Below are positions 52,341 to 61,357 of a stretch of DNA of 64,000 bases, piece by piece. Source of the DNA: Eubacteriales bacterium (lineage in GTDB: Bacteria; Bacillota; Clostridia; Lachnospirales; Lachnospiraceae). The stretch is taken from assembly GCA_030524715.1 (NCBI GenBank), contig JAUNGB010000011.1, positions 1 through 64,000 of the forward strand, in the 5' to 3' direction. Each line of letters opens with the position of its first letter. Position 1 is the stretch's first letter. A program made the translations under genes and the position numbers. The notes below the pieces were generated by a model. It was given only the letters and a program-made list of their open reading frames with translations. It was not told the DNA's origin and did no database searches.

Positions 52341-53369
52341 ATGGCATATATAGTGGAAACCCAAGAACTGAATCCTATTGAGCAGCAGCTAAAATCCTAT
52401 TACAAAAAGTATCCTTCCCGACATCTCAATCTCCCCTGTACGCAGGATCTGGTTCAGGATATCCTGGATGCATCCTATACAAACAGCAAGTCTTTCGCTG
52501 CAAATAAGATTGGAGAGCATACTTTTATCGGCGATGATCTGGATGCCGCATTCGTAAAGCATATGCGCTACACTCCTGCTTTCTGGCATCAACATGATTT
52601 TTTTGAGCTGCTCTACGTCGTAAATGGTAAATGTACAAATACGATGTTTAACCAGACAATTTCCATGAAAACAGGTGATATCTGCATCATCGCCCCAGGT
52701 GTCGTCCATGCCGTCAGTTCCTTCTCGGACGAAGATATTCTATTGAATATCCTCATACGCAAAAGCACCTTTGAACAATCCTTTTTAGGGCTTCTGGAAG
52801 GTGATGATATTCTTTCGGATTTTTTCAAAAGAACCTTTTATCAGACAGCAGAAATTCCTTATCTGCTGTTTCATACCGGAAATGACCCGCATCTTCACCA
52901 ATATATAGATCGTGCCTACACAGAATACAATCGTAAAAACAGATACAAAAAACAGATGCTCAATGCCATTCTTTCGGAGTTTTTTATTGCCCTATTCCGT
53001 AAACACGAACAGGATATTGAAGTCCCGAATATCCGCTTAAATACAGCGGAAGAAAACCTTATGTATATTCTGCGTTATATGCAGATCCATTACACCACGA
53101 TTACCCTGAAAGAGCTTTCTGCCTTTTTTAATTACAGCGAACGCCAGCTTCAGCGAATCATATTGAAGGCCACAGGGATGACTTTTAAGGAGAATATCCA
53201 GAAGCAGAAAATGATAAAGGCTGCTGATCTTCTTCTTCACAGCAGTCTTCCAATCTCCAAAATATGTGAACAGCTTGGTTTTCAATCATTTAATAATTTC
53301 CGAAAAATCTTTTTTAAACATTACCAGATGACGCCTACCGCATACAGAAACAGCAATATGAAAAAATAG
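52341..53369 (+). CDS. AraC-family transcriptional regulator with cupin sensor domain, paralogue of 12808
   Basis: 342 residues. Cupin-like domain about 80-170 (FWHQHDFFELLYVVNGKCT; CIIAPGVVHAV; IRKSTFEQSFLGLL) and a C-terminal double helix-turn-helix about 240-335 (LKELSAFFNYSERQLQRIIL; ISKICEQLGFQSFNNFRKIF). Presumed to activate the divergent symporter-GH78 unit in response to a sugar. It shares segment order and several exact words with the regulator at 12808, so duplication of a regulator-plus-transporter-plus-GH78 set is likely. Ribosome-binding site AAGGAGC; the promoter lies 33 bases upstream. Confidence 0.92.
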   Translation: MAYIVETQELNPIEQQLKSYYKKYPSRHLNLPCTQDLVQDILDASYTNSKSFAANKIGEHTFIGDDLDAAFVKHMRYTPAFWHQHDFFELLYVVNGKCTNTMFNQTISMKTGDICIIAPGVVHAVSSFSDEDILLNILIRKSTFEQSFLGLLEGDDILSDFFKRTFYQTAEIPYLLFHTGNDPHLHQYIDRAYTEYNRKNRYKKQMLNAILSEFFIALFRKHEQDIEVPNIRLNTAEENLMYILRYMQIHYTTITLKELSAFFNYSERQLQRIILKATGMTFKENIQKQKMIKAADLLLHSSLPISKICEQLGFQSFNNFRKIFFKHYQMTPTAYRNSNMKK

Positions 53370-53412
53370 TATCCCCTTTGGGTGTCCTGCTATCAGCGCA
53401 GCGGACACCCCG

Positions 53413-53475
53413 GATGCAAAATACATGCGGTTCGCCGTCCTGGATATATTCATATGATGGCAGGTATGGATTAAA
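53413..53475 (-). pseudogene. Fossil of the 5' end of a GH43 gene
   Basis: About 60 bases nearly identical to 56773-56836, the start of the intact GH43 at 55320: NPYLPSYEYI-DGE-HVF is preserved (FNPYLPSYEYIQDGEPHVF). The rest of the gene is absent. It shows that a second GH43 copy once lay here, or that a duplication/deletion event left this scar. Confidence 0.7.
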
Positions 53476-53493
53476 GAATGCCCATACCGGACA

Positions 53494-53531
53494 AACAAAA
53501 CGGGCAGTATCTGTTTGATTGATACTGCCCG
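53494..53531 (-). terminator. Terminator of the Rpn-remnant gene
   Basis: CGGGCAGTATC (53501-53511) pairs with GATACTGCCCG (53521-53531). On the minus strand the stem is followed by TTTTGTTTG. Confidence 0.75.
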
Positions 53532-53545
53532 ACTCATTCTGCATT

Positions 53546-54109
53546 TTATTTAAGTAACTGCCAAAGCGCCTTTCGGTCACTGTCGGAAACGCTTAATACA
53601 TCCACTTCTTCTCTCCCCAAATGGCGGAAAGATTCATCTGAATCCAATATCTTTTTCAATCCATCCTTGTCTCTTGCATATTTGATAAATGACAACACTT
53701 CTTTCAAAGAACTCTGGAATTTTTCAAAATCTTCATCCTCTATTGAAGCCGGAGTAAGCAGGTTAATCTTATAATCACCGGATAATTTATGGGAAACTAC
53801 CGCTTCCTCCACCTGTTTTGCATATTGAAGGGCATCATAAACCATATTTTTTACCGGCATCGCATAATGAATATTGGACTGGCCCTCAATTGCCAAAAGC
53901 AGATATGCAGTACATTTATCCATCATTGCAATGACCGATTTAATAACATCCCTGGTTTTCTGCACCGGCTGTTTCGCACCCTTTTCCCCACCATAAGGAA
54001 CATCTATCTCACGGGTATCAAGTTCCTTCAGGCTTTCCGGATTGATAACCTGCTCACCGCCATATACAAAATAATTAAATGCATCGGCAAAAATTTCATT
54101 CTGTCTCAT
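53546..54109 (-). pseudogene. Rpn-type recombination nuclease/transposase with internal deletion
   Basis: 187 residues against roughly 300 for the family. The N-terminal part is typical (FADAFNYFVYGGEQVINPES; MDKCTAYLLLAIEGQSNIHY; MPVKNMVYDALQYAKQVEEA). At VVSHKLSGDYKINLLTP it jumps in frame to the C-terminal part (FQSSLKEVLSFIKYARDK). The segment that normally carries the core nuclease strand (LIPVVTLVVYFG-like) is missing, so the protein should be catalytically dead. Rpn proteins are DNA nucleases that promote recombination. It is inserted at the 3' side of the esterase gene; no mobile ends are visible. Confidence 0.65.
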
Positions 54110-54141
54110 ATATTTTGTTGTTACCGTATCTTTTTTTATCT

Positions 54142-55074
54142 TTAAGAAATAGTTTCCCTAAAAAATAAGGCAAATCTTTTTTCCAGCCAGCAGCCCGCAA
54201 GATCGGCCCACTTTGCTGCATCCGGGTATATCTGGCTTTTTTCCCCTGCAGTAGCCTGAGTGGAAAGCGCCAATCCGTGAGGTCCTTCCTCAAAAATATG
54301 CATTTCGAATGGAATTTTCTTTTCTGCGAGTGCATATGACATGCGAATGGTATGCTGCACCGGCACCAGTGTATCCTGCGATGTTGCCCATAAAAAGACC
54401 GGAGGTGTATTCTTCGTCACATGTCTTGCCGGACTTACCATATCCAGCATTTCCCCGCAGGGCTCTGCCGTACCCAGATATGCTGTGTTGGATGCTTCAA
54501 AGAAAGCCCTGTCCATTGGATTATATTCTTTTATTGCATCTCTCATATAAATATAATCGCTCAGGGTATATCCCAGGATAGCTGCTGCAGGACGGAACTT
54601 TTCCTTATCTTCATGAAAATATTCACTGATCACATCTTCATGCCAGTTTGTCGCATACATGGCTGCATTATGTGCCCCGGCCGAAAATCCGCATACCGCT
54701 ATTCTTTCTGTATCAACCAGCCATTTATCTGCGTTTTCCCGGATGAGCAGAAAAGTTTTTCCGATTTCACGCATTGCATTTGGATATCTGCTGTTTTCAT
54801 TTGCTTCAATCCCTTTCATAATATCCGGAAATGCTCCTGTTCCTTCGCAATAGGTAGAATACCGAAGCACAAACGTATGGTATCCCATGGACGCAAACTT
54901 TATCGCCACCGGCTCTGCCTCCCGGTCAGAGCAGTTAAAATATCCTCCTCCCGGACAGATCACTACAGCCGGACGTGGTTTTCCAGCAAGCAATTCCGGT
55001 GAATCCTGAAGGATATAAGTTGTCAATGTTACATCTTCTCTGTTTTCATACAGTTTTATTATTTCTGTCTTCAC
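54142..55074 (-). CDS. Alpha/beta-hydrolase esterase (acetyl-xylan/BD-FAE-like)
   Basis: 310 residues. Oxyanion-hole strand VVICPGGGYFNCSDREAEP, nucleophile Ser in VCGFSAGAHNAAM (about residue 130), and His in EEGPHGLAL (about residue 275), with Asp in TSQDTLVP. This is the layout of cytoplasmic carbohydrate esterases that remove acetyl or feruloyl groups from imported oligosaccharides. The GTG start follows GAGGAGG. It lies downstream of the GH43 gene, with a 245-base gap holding two fossils. Specificity not determinable. Confidence 0.87.
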   Translation of the reverse strand: MKTEIIKLYENREDVTLTTYILQDSPELLAGKPRPAVVICPGGGYFNCSDREAEPVAIKFASMGYHTFVLRYSTYCEGTGAFPDIMKGIEANENSRYPNAMREIGKTFLLIRENADKWLVDTERIAVCGFSAGAHNAAMYATNWHEDVISEYFHEDKEKFRPAAAILGYTLSDYIYMRDAIKEYNPMDRAFFEASNTAYLGTAEPCGEMLDMVSPARHVTKNTPPVFLWATSQDTLVPVQHTIRMSYALAEKKIPFEMHIFEEGPHGLALSTQATAGEKSQIYPDAAKWADLAGCWLEKRFALFFRETIS

Positions 55075-55127
55075 GATATTTCCTCCTCTGCCTTTGATAA
55101 AAATATTATATAAGATTCCCTGTTTCC

Positions 55128-55185
55128 TCTCTCTGCCGTCCCATTCGGGAATCTCTGGAAATATCCAGAACCGGAGCCAGCTTAT
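55128..55185 (-). pseudogene. Fossil of a GH3 gene segment
   Basis: The minus strand reads LAPVLDISRDSRMGRQ exactly as in the intact GH3 at 42691 (its DNA at about 44618-44680), then loses similarity. About 55 bases long. It implies a former or transient GH3 copy here. Confidence 0.7.
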
Positions 55186-55207
55186 TTATGATACACTTCC
55201 TTCGCTT

Positions 55208-55264
55208 TTATTCTACGGTAACGCGCACTCTGTCAAATTTCTCTTGCCTTGGATAGCGCTGCTT
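55208..55264 (-). pseudogene. Fossil of the tail of a hydrolase/PKD gene
   Basis: A short frame ending QEKFDRVRVTVE before TAA (55208-55210). It resembles the last residues of the frameshifted hydrolase at 46668 (VKNMDRVRIIVEA). Short, so tentative. Confidence 0.35.
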
Positions 55265-55319
55265 CATAAGAAGGTATTTAGAGAATCCTTGAAAATAATT
55301 TCCATAAAAATAAATTTCG

Positions 55320-56852
55320 TTACTCTAACACAAATCCTCTGAAATCAAAATTGCCAATTCCGCGGAAAGTAAAATACAGTCCCGCAACGCCATCCGTTCC
55401 GTTCATTTTTCCATGAAACTCCTGCCACTCGTCATTAGAAATATTCACCTCCACTGTTCCGATAACTTTTCCATTCAGACAGGTGCGGATCTCAACAGTT
55501 CCCCGTGCTTCCCCTCGTATCTGCAGGTGCACCTTCTTCACATCCTGAAGGTCAAAATACTTATACCCGGCTGTGGATCCATCCTTCATATTTTTGATAT
55601 ACTGAACTGGCTCTGTCAAATCCCTTCGGCTTAATTCTTCCGTAGGATCTGTGTCCGGAATATCCTGAGTCAGATACGGGTAGTCCATTTTCATACTTTC
55701 CGGATGAGAAAAGGCCGCGCCGTTTACAGCAGTCAGATGACAACAGATTCTCGCAGGATAGAAACCTCTTCCTTCCAACGGCCCTTTATTTAAGCCGCAG
55801 GATGTAACTTCTGCCTGCCGTATGTTTCCATGGCCATCAAAGTAAATCTTTTCGGCGCAGCCCTGCCTGCTGTAATTTGTCCGGTTCGTTTGTCTATGGT
55901 AAAACACATACCATTGATCTCCTGCCTTTTCAATACCACCATGAGTATTTCCCAGACAATTAACTGCCTGCGCTTCCGTACGTCCATCCAAAAAAATATC
56001 TCCGATATCAACCAGTGTTCCTCCGAACCGGTATCCTTCATCCGGCCTGTCACTGACAGCATAACAAAGTTCATGGCTCTGCACCGAGGAATACACAAAA
56101 TAGTATTTTCCATGAATCTTACGGATAGAACTGGCCTCAAAAAATTCGTGTCCCTCAAATCCGCTTCCTTCGCTTTCCAGGATACTTGGCATCAGTTTTC
56201 TTGGTTTCTCTTTGATCGTCACCATATCCTCTTTAAGCCTCATTACCTGTGATCCCTGCCGCTCATTTGCATATTTTTTATACATAGGCGCATTGCCGGA
56301 ATATAAATAAATCGTTTTGTCGTCATCAATAAAAATACCCGGGTCAAACTGGAGCAGGTCGCCTTCCTTTATTCCAAGAGGCGTGCCATCCTCATGCTTT
56401 ACCAAGCCTAAAAATTCATACTTACCAGCCGGGCTGTCACATACTGCAACACCGATCTCCGGCAGAAAATCCAGGCAATAGTATAAATAATACCGCCCAT
56501 CCAGCCCCTGTACCACATCAGGAGCCCACATAGCATGGATTCCTCTGGGGTTCAAATCTTCCGGTGATTCCGGCTCAATCCCAAACATTAATTCCTGCTC
56601 AGGCGCATCTTCCGGAATATTCTGATTTCTCGGATCCTGTTCTTTTTTATAGATGACGCCTTCATATTTCCAATCTGTCAGATCATTTACATCCGCCGAA
56701 TAACAAACATAGTCATTCAGACAAAACCCTGCCCCGCGAAAACGGTCATGGCTGCCATACAGATAAATACGATTGCCAAATACATGCGTTTCGCCATCCG
56801 GGATATATTCATATGATGGCAGGTATGGATTAAAAACCTGTTTATTTCTCAT
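55320..56852 (-). CDS. GH43-family glycosidase with C-terminal CBM6-like domain
   Basis: About 510 residues. Beta-propeller 1-330 with NPYLPSYEYIPDGETHVFGN, GSHDRF (base region), MWAPDVVQGLDGRYYLYY and EGHEFFEASSIRKIHGKYYF (acid Glu). A beta-sandwich at about 415-510 (GTVEIRTCLNGKVIGTVEV; GLYFTFRG) matches the CBM6 type. Probable substrates are alpha-L-arabinofuranosides or beta-xylosides. The start at 56852 (MRNKQVF) follows GCAGGAGGT; the longer frame to 56870 runs through that site. There is no signal peptide despite the CBM. Part of the operon 61353-54142. Confidence 0.88.
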   Translation of the reverse strand: MRNKQVFNPYLPSYEYIPDGETHVFGNRIYLYGSHDRFRGAGFCLNDYVCYSADVNDLTDWKYEGVIYKKEQDPRNQNIPEDAPEQELMFGIEPESPEDLNPRGIHAMWAPDVVQGLDGRYYLYYCLDFLPEIGVAVCDSPAGKYEFLGLVKHEDGTPLGIKEGDLLQFDPGIFIDDDKTIYLYSGNAPMYKKYANERQGSQVMRLKEDMVTIKEKPRKLMPSILESEGSGFEGHEFFEASSIRKIHGKYYFVYSSVQSHELCYAVSDRPDEGYRFGGTLVDIGDIFLDGRTEAQAVNCLGNTHGGIEKAGDQWYVFYHRQTNRTNYSRQGCAEKIYFDGHGNIRQAEVTSCGLNKGPLEGRGFYPARICCHLTAVNGAAFSHPESMKMDYPYLTQDIPDTDPTEELSRRDLTEPVQYIKNMKDGSTAGYKYFDLQDVKKVHLQIRGEARGTVEIRTCLNGKVIGTVEVNISNDEWQEFHGKMNGTDGVAGLYFTFRGIGNFDFRGFVLE

Positions 56853-57016
56853 CTCTGCTACCTCCTGCAATTTTTCTCTGCGTTAATTTTTCATTTATTT
56901 TCAGCAGTTCCAGAAAGTATAACTGCCAGATTTCCCTGAAATAATGCGCAGTCAAAAATAAACTCCGAAAAAACGCGCCCGGCTTTTCACGATTAGCCAG
57001 GACGTATTTTAAATAC

Positions 57017-58549
57017 TTACTGTTTTACAGCCAAAACTGCAATTCCTTCCTTACCAGGAAGAGTAAATTCCACTTTTCCATGTACACCGGTAAGGATGGT
57101 TTTCCTCGTCATTTCCCACACATCGATCACTTCAATACGGTATTCGCCTGTCTCAGGCAGTTCCAGTTCGCCGACAGCCGTACAATGTCTTCCATAGTAG
57201 GAAAGGTATGCTTCCTCGCCGCAATGACCTGTATAAATTCTTGTATCGCTTGTTATATTATCTATGACACGGATAACCTCTTCTGTCGGCAGCTTGAGCA
57301 GCGCCCGGGTAAAGTCGGTCTGCTGCTCCTGGTGAAGTCCCTGACGCATCTCCTCAATCATTTCTGCTGAAACAAATCTTGCATAAACCGGCTCCAATGC
57401 TCCTGGAAGCCCTTTAATGATTTCCTTTAAAAATCGGATTCTTTCCGGTGATTTTCCTGCAAGCTTTCCGCCTTTTCCCCACCAGAGGGTATCCGTATCA
57501 TTCATAAATGTTTCTCCGTGCGTTCCGTATCCGCCAAGGACACAGCAGATCCAGAAGCGGTGAACCAGCTCAAAACCTGACAGGTTTCCCCAATGACAGG
57601 AAATATTCCCCTCATACCCGAATTCATCCATAAGCACTGGTTTCCGGTATCGTTTCATATAAGTATCAACCGCTGTCACATCCCCCTGAATAGAGCAATG
57701 AGTGATATTTTCCTTTGAGAAATCATAATTTTTCAGCATATGGTGACAACTAAGCATATGTCCATACACATCTTTTTCACTGATAAAATGATCGATCCGA
57801 TTCCAGTCTTCTTCCTGAAATGCATTCATACAGTCGTATTCATTTGCCAGACTCCACCACACGTTTGGATAAGCCGCAAATCTTGCGACCAGATAATTCA
57901 GATAGGGAAGATACTCATCTTTTGTCATCCTTGAAAACCCCCAGCAATCATAAGGATGGAACAGGATCAGGTCAACCTGTACCTGATGATCTCCGAGTAT
58001 CTGAAGCATCTGTTCAAAGGTATCCCAAAATGCAAAGCAGGGACGGTGAAAATCAAATCCTCCGTCTGCTTTTTTCTCAAATGCAAACAATTCCGGTTCA
58101 TTTTCATTAAAAATATAATGTTTCGGGAATACGCAGGTACGAACCTTATCAAAGGGTGATTCCAAAATGGTTTCTATAGTCTGGGCAACCAGCTCTTTTG
58201 GCTGATGCATCATGGCATAGACCGTTGTTCCAAATGGGCGGCAGCTTGTTCCATCTTCGTACATCAATGCTGTTCCCGATGGTTTAACAAGGCCATTATG
58301 GATCCCATCCTCACAGGAAATACATTCTTCTTTGCCCTCTGCCTGAAATAAGCCTGTAATCTTCCACTGTACCATTCCTGTCTTTTGAGGGAGATAACGG
58401 ATAACATATCTGCCGTTTCCCGCATAAAAGCCTGAGACTTCTTTTTGATCTCCCTGGCAGGTAAATACTGCCCGAAGATCAATTTCTGACCAGGATCCCT
58501 CCGGTTCCTTCCCCTGAAAAGATAATTCAAATTTCTGATACTGCAGCAT
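57017..58549 (-). CDS. DUF5060/DUF4038/DUF5605 glycosidase (apiosidase-like)
   Basis: 510 residues. N-terminal DUF5060 beta domain (FELSFQGKEPEGSWSEIDLR), then an apiosidase-like TIM barrel (about 95-410) with acid/base Glu in VWWSLANEYDCM (about residue 240) and nucleophile Glu in PVLMDEFGYEG (about 300), and a C-terminal DUF5605 beta domain (YRIEVIDVWEMTRK; LPGKEGIAVLAV). The family includes GH140-type apiosidases and uncharacterised relatives. The enzyme is probably active on a plant side-chain sugar. AGGAGGATA precedes the ATG. The tail of a close relative is fused into the chimeric pseudogene at 29813. Confidence 0.85.
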   Translation of the reverse strand: MLQYQKFELSFQGKEPEGSWSEIDLRAVFTCQGDQKEVSGFYAGNGRYVIRYLPQKTGMVQWKITGLFQAEGKEECISCEDGIHNGLVKPSGTALMYEDGTSCRPFGTTVYAMMHQPKELVAQTIETILESPFDKVRTCVFPKHYIFNENEPELFAFEKKADGGFDFHRPCFAFWDTFEQMLQILGDHQVQVDLILFHPYDCWGFSRMTKDEYLPYLNYLVARFAAYPNVWWSLANEYDCMNAFQEEDWNRIDHFISEKDVYGHMLSCHHMLKNYDFSKENITHCSIQGDVTAVDTYMKRYRKPVLMDEFGYEGNISCHWGNLSGFELVHRFWICCVLGGYGTHGETFMNDTDTLWWGKGGKLAGKSPERIRFLKEIIKGLPGALEPVYARFVSAEMIEEMRQGLHQEQQTDFTRALLKLPTEEVIRVIDNITSDTRIYTGHCGEEAYLSYYGRHCTAVGELELPETGEYRIEVIDVWEMTRKTILTGVHGKVEFTLPGKEGIAVLAVKQ

Positions 58550-58710
58550 ATTATATCCTCCTGATTATTTACTTTTTCTATGCACTATAAAATCTCTCCG
58601 CACTGCATTTATCCAAACAGTACCGGACCAAATAAACCTGCTGGCTCCACCGCTCGCTCACATGAATGAGTATTTACAAGCACCTCCACGGATCCATAAC
58701 ATTCCCCCAT
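58550..58710. other. Spacer between GH3 and DUF5605 genes
   Basis: About 160 bases without a recognisable gene, terminator or fossil. Confidence 0.4.
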
Positions 58711-61353
58711 TCAGACTCTTCCTGCCTCCAATCGAAGGATGGTTTTCAGAATCCGTTTGCTGCAAAGCCGCAGTTCCTCAATCGTTACCTCTCCTACCTT
58801 TACAGCCCCATATAATGCATCTATATCCGAACGTGATCCCGGCATAATGAGGTCATTTCCTGCACGGATGCAGCCGGAACAGGTAGATGCTTTGTATTTA
58901 TGCTTATCATTATCCGCCTGGGAAGTGGTACCCCAGTCTGTCATGATCATACCGTCAAAGCCCCATTCATCCCTTGCTATGGAAGTCAGAAGTTCATAGT
59001 GATTAGCCGTATGCGTACCGTTTATCAGGTTATAGGATGTCATCATTGCAGTAGGATTTGCTTTCTTCACTGCAATTTCATAGCCTTTCAGATAGATTTC
59101 ACGCAGAGCACGCTCAGAAATATGAACATTCGTTGCATGGCGGTTATCTTCCTGATTGTTACATGCGAAATGCTTTATGGTTACGCCTGCAAACCGGAAA
59201 CTCTGAATTGCCTTTATTACTGCAGACGCACATTCTCCTGTGATCACCGGATCCTCAGAATAATATTCAAAATTGCGGCCGCACAGAGGATTTCTGTGAA
59301 TATTCATGGATGGAGCCAGCCAGAGTTCCACATGGAATCTCTGCATTTCCTTTCCTTCAATTTCACCGCACTTTCTCCAGCATTCCCTGTCCCAGGTCTG
59401 CGCAAGCATAGTTGCCATTGGAAGCCCCGTTGTATACTGTTCATACACACTATGATGGACTCTGTCCGTAATGTAGTCTTTTCCGATAATCTTATCTACA
59501 TTCCGAACAGAAAGTACTCCTTCCGTGAGAAGATTTCCTTCTTTATCCACCTCAAACTGCGGCAGCAGCCGAAGACCGCTTCCGCCGTCAGACATATGCA
59601 TGTTCGGAATTCCTCTGCTCTGAATCAGATTTCTGGTTGTATCGCAGGTTCCAGGCGCCATCGGAACTACTGCGTCAGTCTTTGTATTTCCGCTTCCATA
59701 TGTGACAAATGTCGCATCATCCTCTCCCGCATTTCCCACACAGAGATATGACATTTCCTCTGCCGTAAGAGAATCTACAAAGCTGTCCAGACCGGTCTTC
59801 CCGTTCAGAACATCTTCAAAGCGCAGCGGATACTGTACATCGCTATCCGGATACACGTTGTTTCCGGGATTTATGCTTTCTTTCCATTCACGGTCGGCCT
59901 GCTCCCAAAGAGGCGTCCTGTAACGAACGTATATTTCATCCACATCTTCTTTTCCGATGTCAAGTACTTTCGCACTGGAAACTTCCTTCGTATCTCTTCC
60001 CGTACAGTAACGATCTGCATTCTTCACAGACATTTCTTCTATTTTCCAGTCAGGTGTACATAGGTTTCTGCACTGCTCGCATAGAATTTCCTCCTTTACA
60101 CGGAGTACCGCTGCAACGCATGTATTCCTTGAAGAATTTCCAACACGCACCAGATAATCGCCCGCTTCCAGAATCCATGCGGCTTTCTTCACGCTGTAGC
60201 ATGCAAGGCTTCTGATATCCACCGTAATTTTTATCTTCTGTGTTTCTCCTGCTTTTAAAACATCTGATTTTTCAAAGCCCTTTAATTCCTGATAAGCCTT
60301 TTCTATTTCACCGCCCGGAGCCGATACATATACCTGCACAACCTCTCTTCCTTCATAGAAATCTCCAATATTAGTAACAGTTGCCTCAACAACGATTTTC
60401 CCCTTTTCCTTATAAACATTTTCCGTACATATAGAAAAATCTGTATAGGAGAGGCCATATCCAAATGGATATGCAGGCGTAATACCAAAGGAATCAAAAT
60501 ACCGGTATCCCACATAAATTCCTTCCGAATAAACCTCGTCATCCAGATTTCCATTCATGGCGGCAAAGTTCTCCGCATTTGGATAATCCTCATACTTTTC
60601 AGCCCATGTATCTACAAGCCTGCCCTCCGGCACTATCTTTCCCGTCAAAACATCAGCTACAGCAAGACCTGTTACGCCTGCCGCCTGTCCGACAAAAACC
60701 ATCGCTCCCAAATTCGGCAATAACCGGATATAAGAAGTATCGATCTGACCGCCAGTGTTTAAAAGTACAATGACTTTTCTGAAATTCTCCGATAAAATAC
60801 GCAGATTTTCTTTTTCTTCTGCGGAAAGCAGGTAGTCGCCGGCTGCATTTTTCCGGTCCGCGCCTTCCCCTGACACACGGGAAATAACAAATACCGCAAG
60901 CTCCGCTTCGGCTGCATCCCTCAGGTCAGACTCCGTAATGATCGGCTGCGGGCCAGGTACAAATGGTTCCCCGTACATTTTCACTACGCCATCAATCAGC
61001 GCGTCTTTTGCCGCGTCGCGCATAATACTGTAATAGGCGTCTTCTTCCGCCTGAATGGCCGCTGCGTAACGCTCCAGATATGCTTTTGATGTGACAGTAA
61101 TCCCTGCGCGCTCCAGCCCTTCCTCAATCGTCACCTCTTCCCGGCTTGTAAAGCTTGCAGCCCCAAGGCCGCAAAAAATCGTATTCTTCGCCCCGAATCC
61201 ATAAAGCGCAATTTTAGAATTTTTCTCCAAAGGAAGGGTTCCGTCATGCTCCAAAAGTACCATTCCTCTTGCGGCAATATCACGCACAATATCTGTATGC
61301 TCCAGTTCCTGTTTTGTGACAGTCCCGGGTTTCAGGCCATAGTATTTATTCAT
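58711..61353 (-). CDS. GH3 glycosidase with circularly permuted domain order
   Basis: 880 residues with the usual GH3 order reversed. The C-domain comes first (MVLLEHDGTLPLEKNSKIAL, about 30; VIVLLNTGGQIDTSY, about 195), then the Fn3 domain (VTNIGDFYEGREVVQVYV, about 330), a linker, and only then the catalytic barrel (about 540-880) with WLAPSMNIHRNPLCGRNFEY, IKHFACNNQEDNRH and the nucleophile Asp in FDGMIMTDWGTTS (about 815). Swapped-order GH3 beta-glucosidases are known from rumen bacteria. Substrate probably a beta-glucoside or xyloside. Cytoplasmic. TGAGGAG precedes the ATG. It starts four bases after the GH106-like stop, so they are co-transcribed. Confidence 0.9.
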   Translation of the reverse strand: MNKYYGLKPGTVTKQELEHTDIVRDIAARGMVLLEHDGTLPLEKNSKIALYGFGAKNTIFCGLGAASFTSREEVTIEEGLERAGITVTSKAYLERYAAAIQAEEDAYYSIMRDAAKDALIDGVVKMYGEPFVPGPQPIITESDLRDAAEAELAVFVISRVSGEGADRKNAAGDYLLSAEEKENLRILSENFRKVIVLLNTGGQIDTSYIRLLPNLGAMVFVGQAAGVTGLAVADVLTGKIVPEGRLVDTWAEKYEDYPNAENFAAMNGNLDDEVYSEGIYVGYRYFDSFGITPAYPFGYGLSYTDFSICTENVYKEKGKIVVEATVTNIGDFYEGREVVQVYVSAPGGEIEKAYQELKGFEKSDVLKAGETQKIKITVDIRSLACYSVKKAAWILEAGDYLVRVGNSSRNTCVAAVLRVKEEILCEQCRNLCTPDWKIEEMSVKNADRYCTGRDTKEVSSAKVLDIGKEDVDEIYVRYRTPLWEQADREWKESINPGNNVYPDSDVQYPLRFEDVLNGKTGLDSFVDSLTAEEMSYLCVGNAGEDDATFVTYGSGNTKTDAVVPMAPGTCDTTRNLIQSRGIPNMHMSDGGSGLRLLPQFEVDKEGNLLTEGVLSVRNVDKIIGKDYITDRVHHSVYEQYTTGLPMATMLAQTWDRECWRKCGEIEGKEMQRFHVELWLAPSMNIHRNPLCGRNFEYYSEDPVITGECASAVIKAIQSFRFAGVTIKHFACNNQEDNRHATNVHISERALREIYLKGYEIAVKKANPTAMMTSYNLINGTHTANHYELLTSIARDEWGFDGMIMTDWGTTSQADNDKHKYKASTCSGCIRAGNDLIMPGSRSDIDALYGAVKVGEVTIEELRLCSKRILKTILRLEAGRV

Positions 61354-61357
61354 ACAA

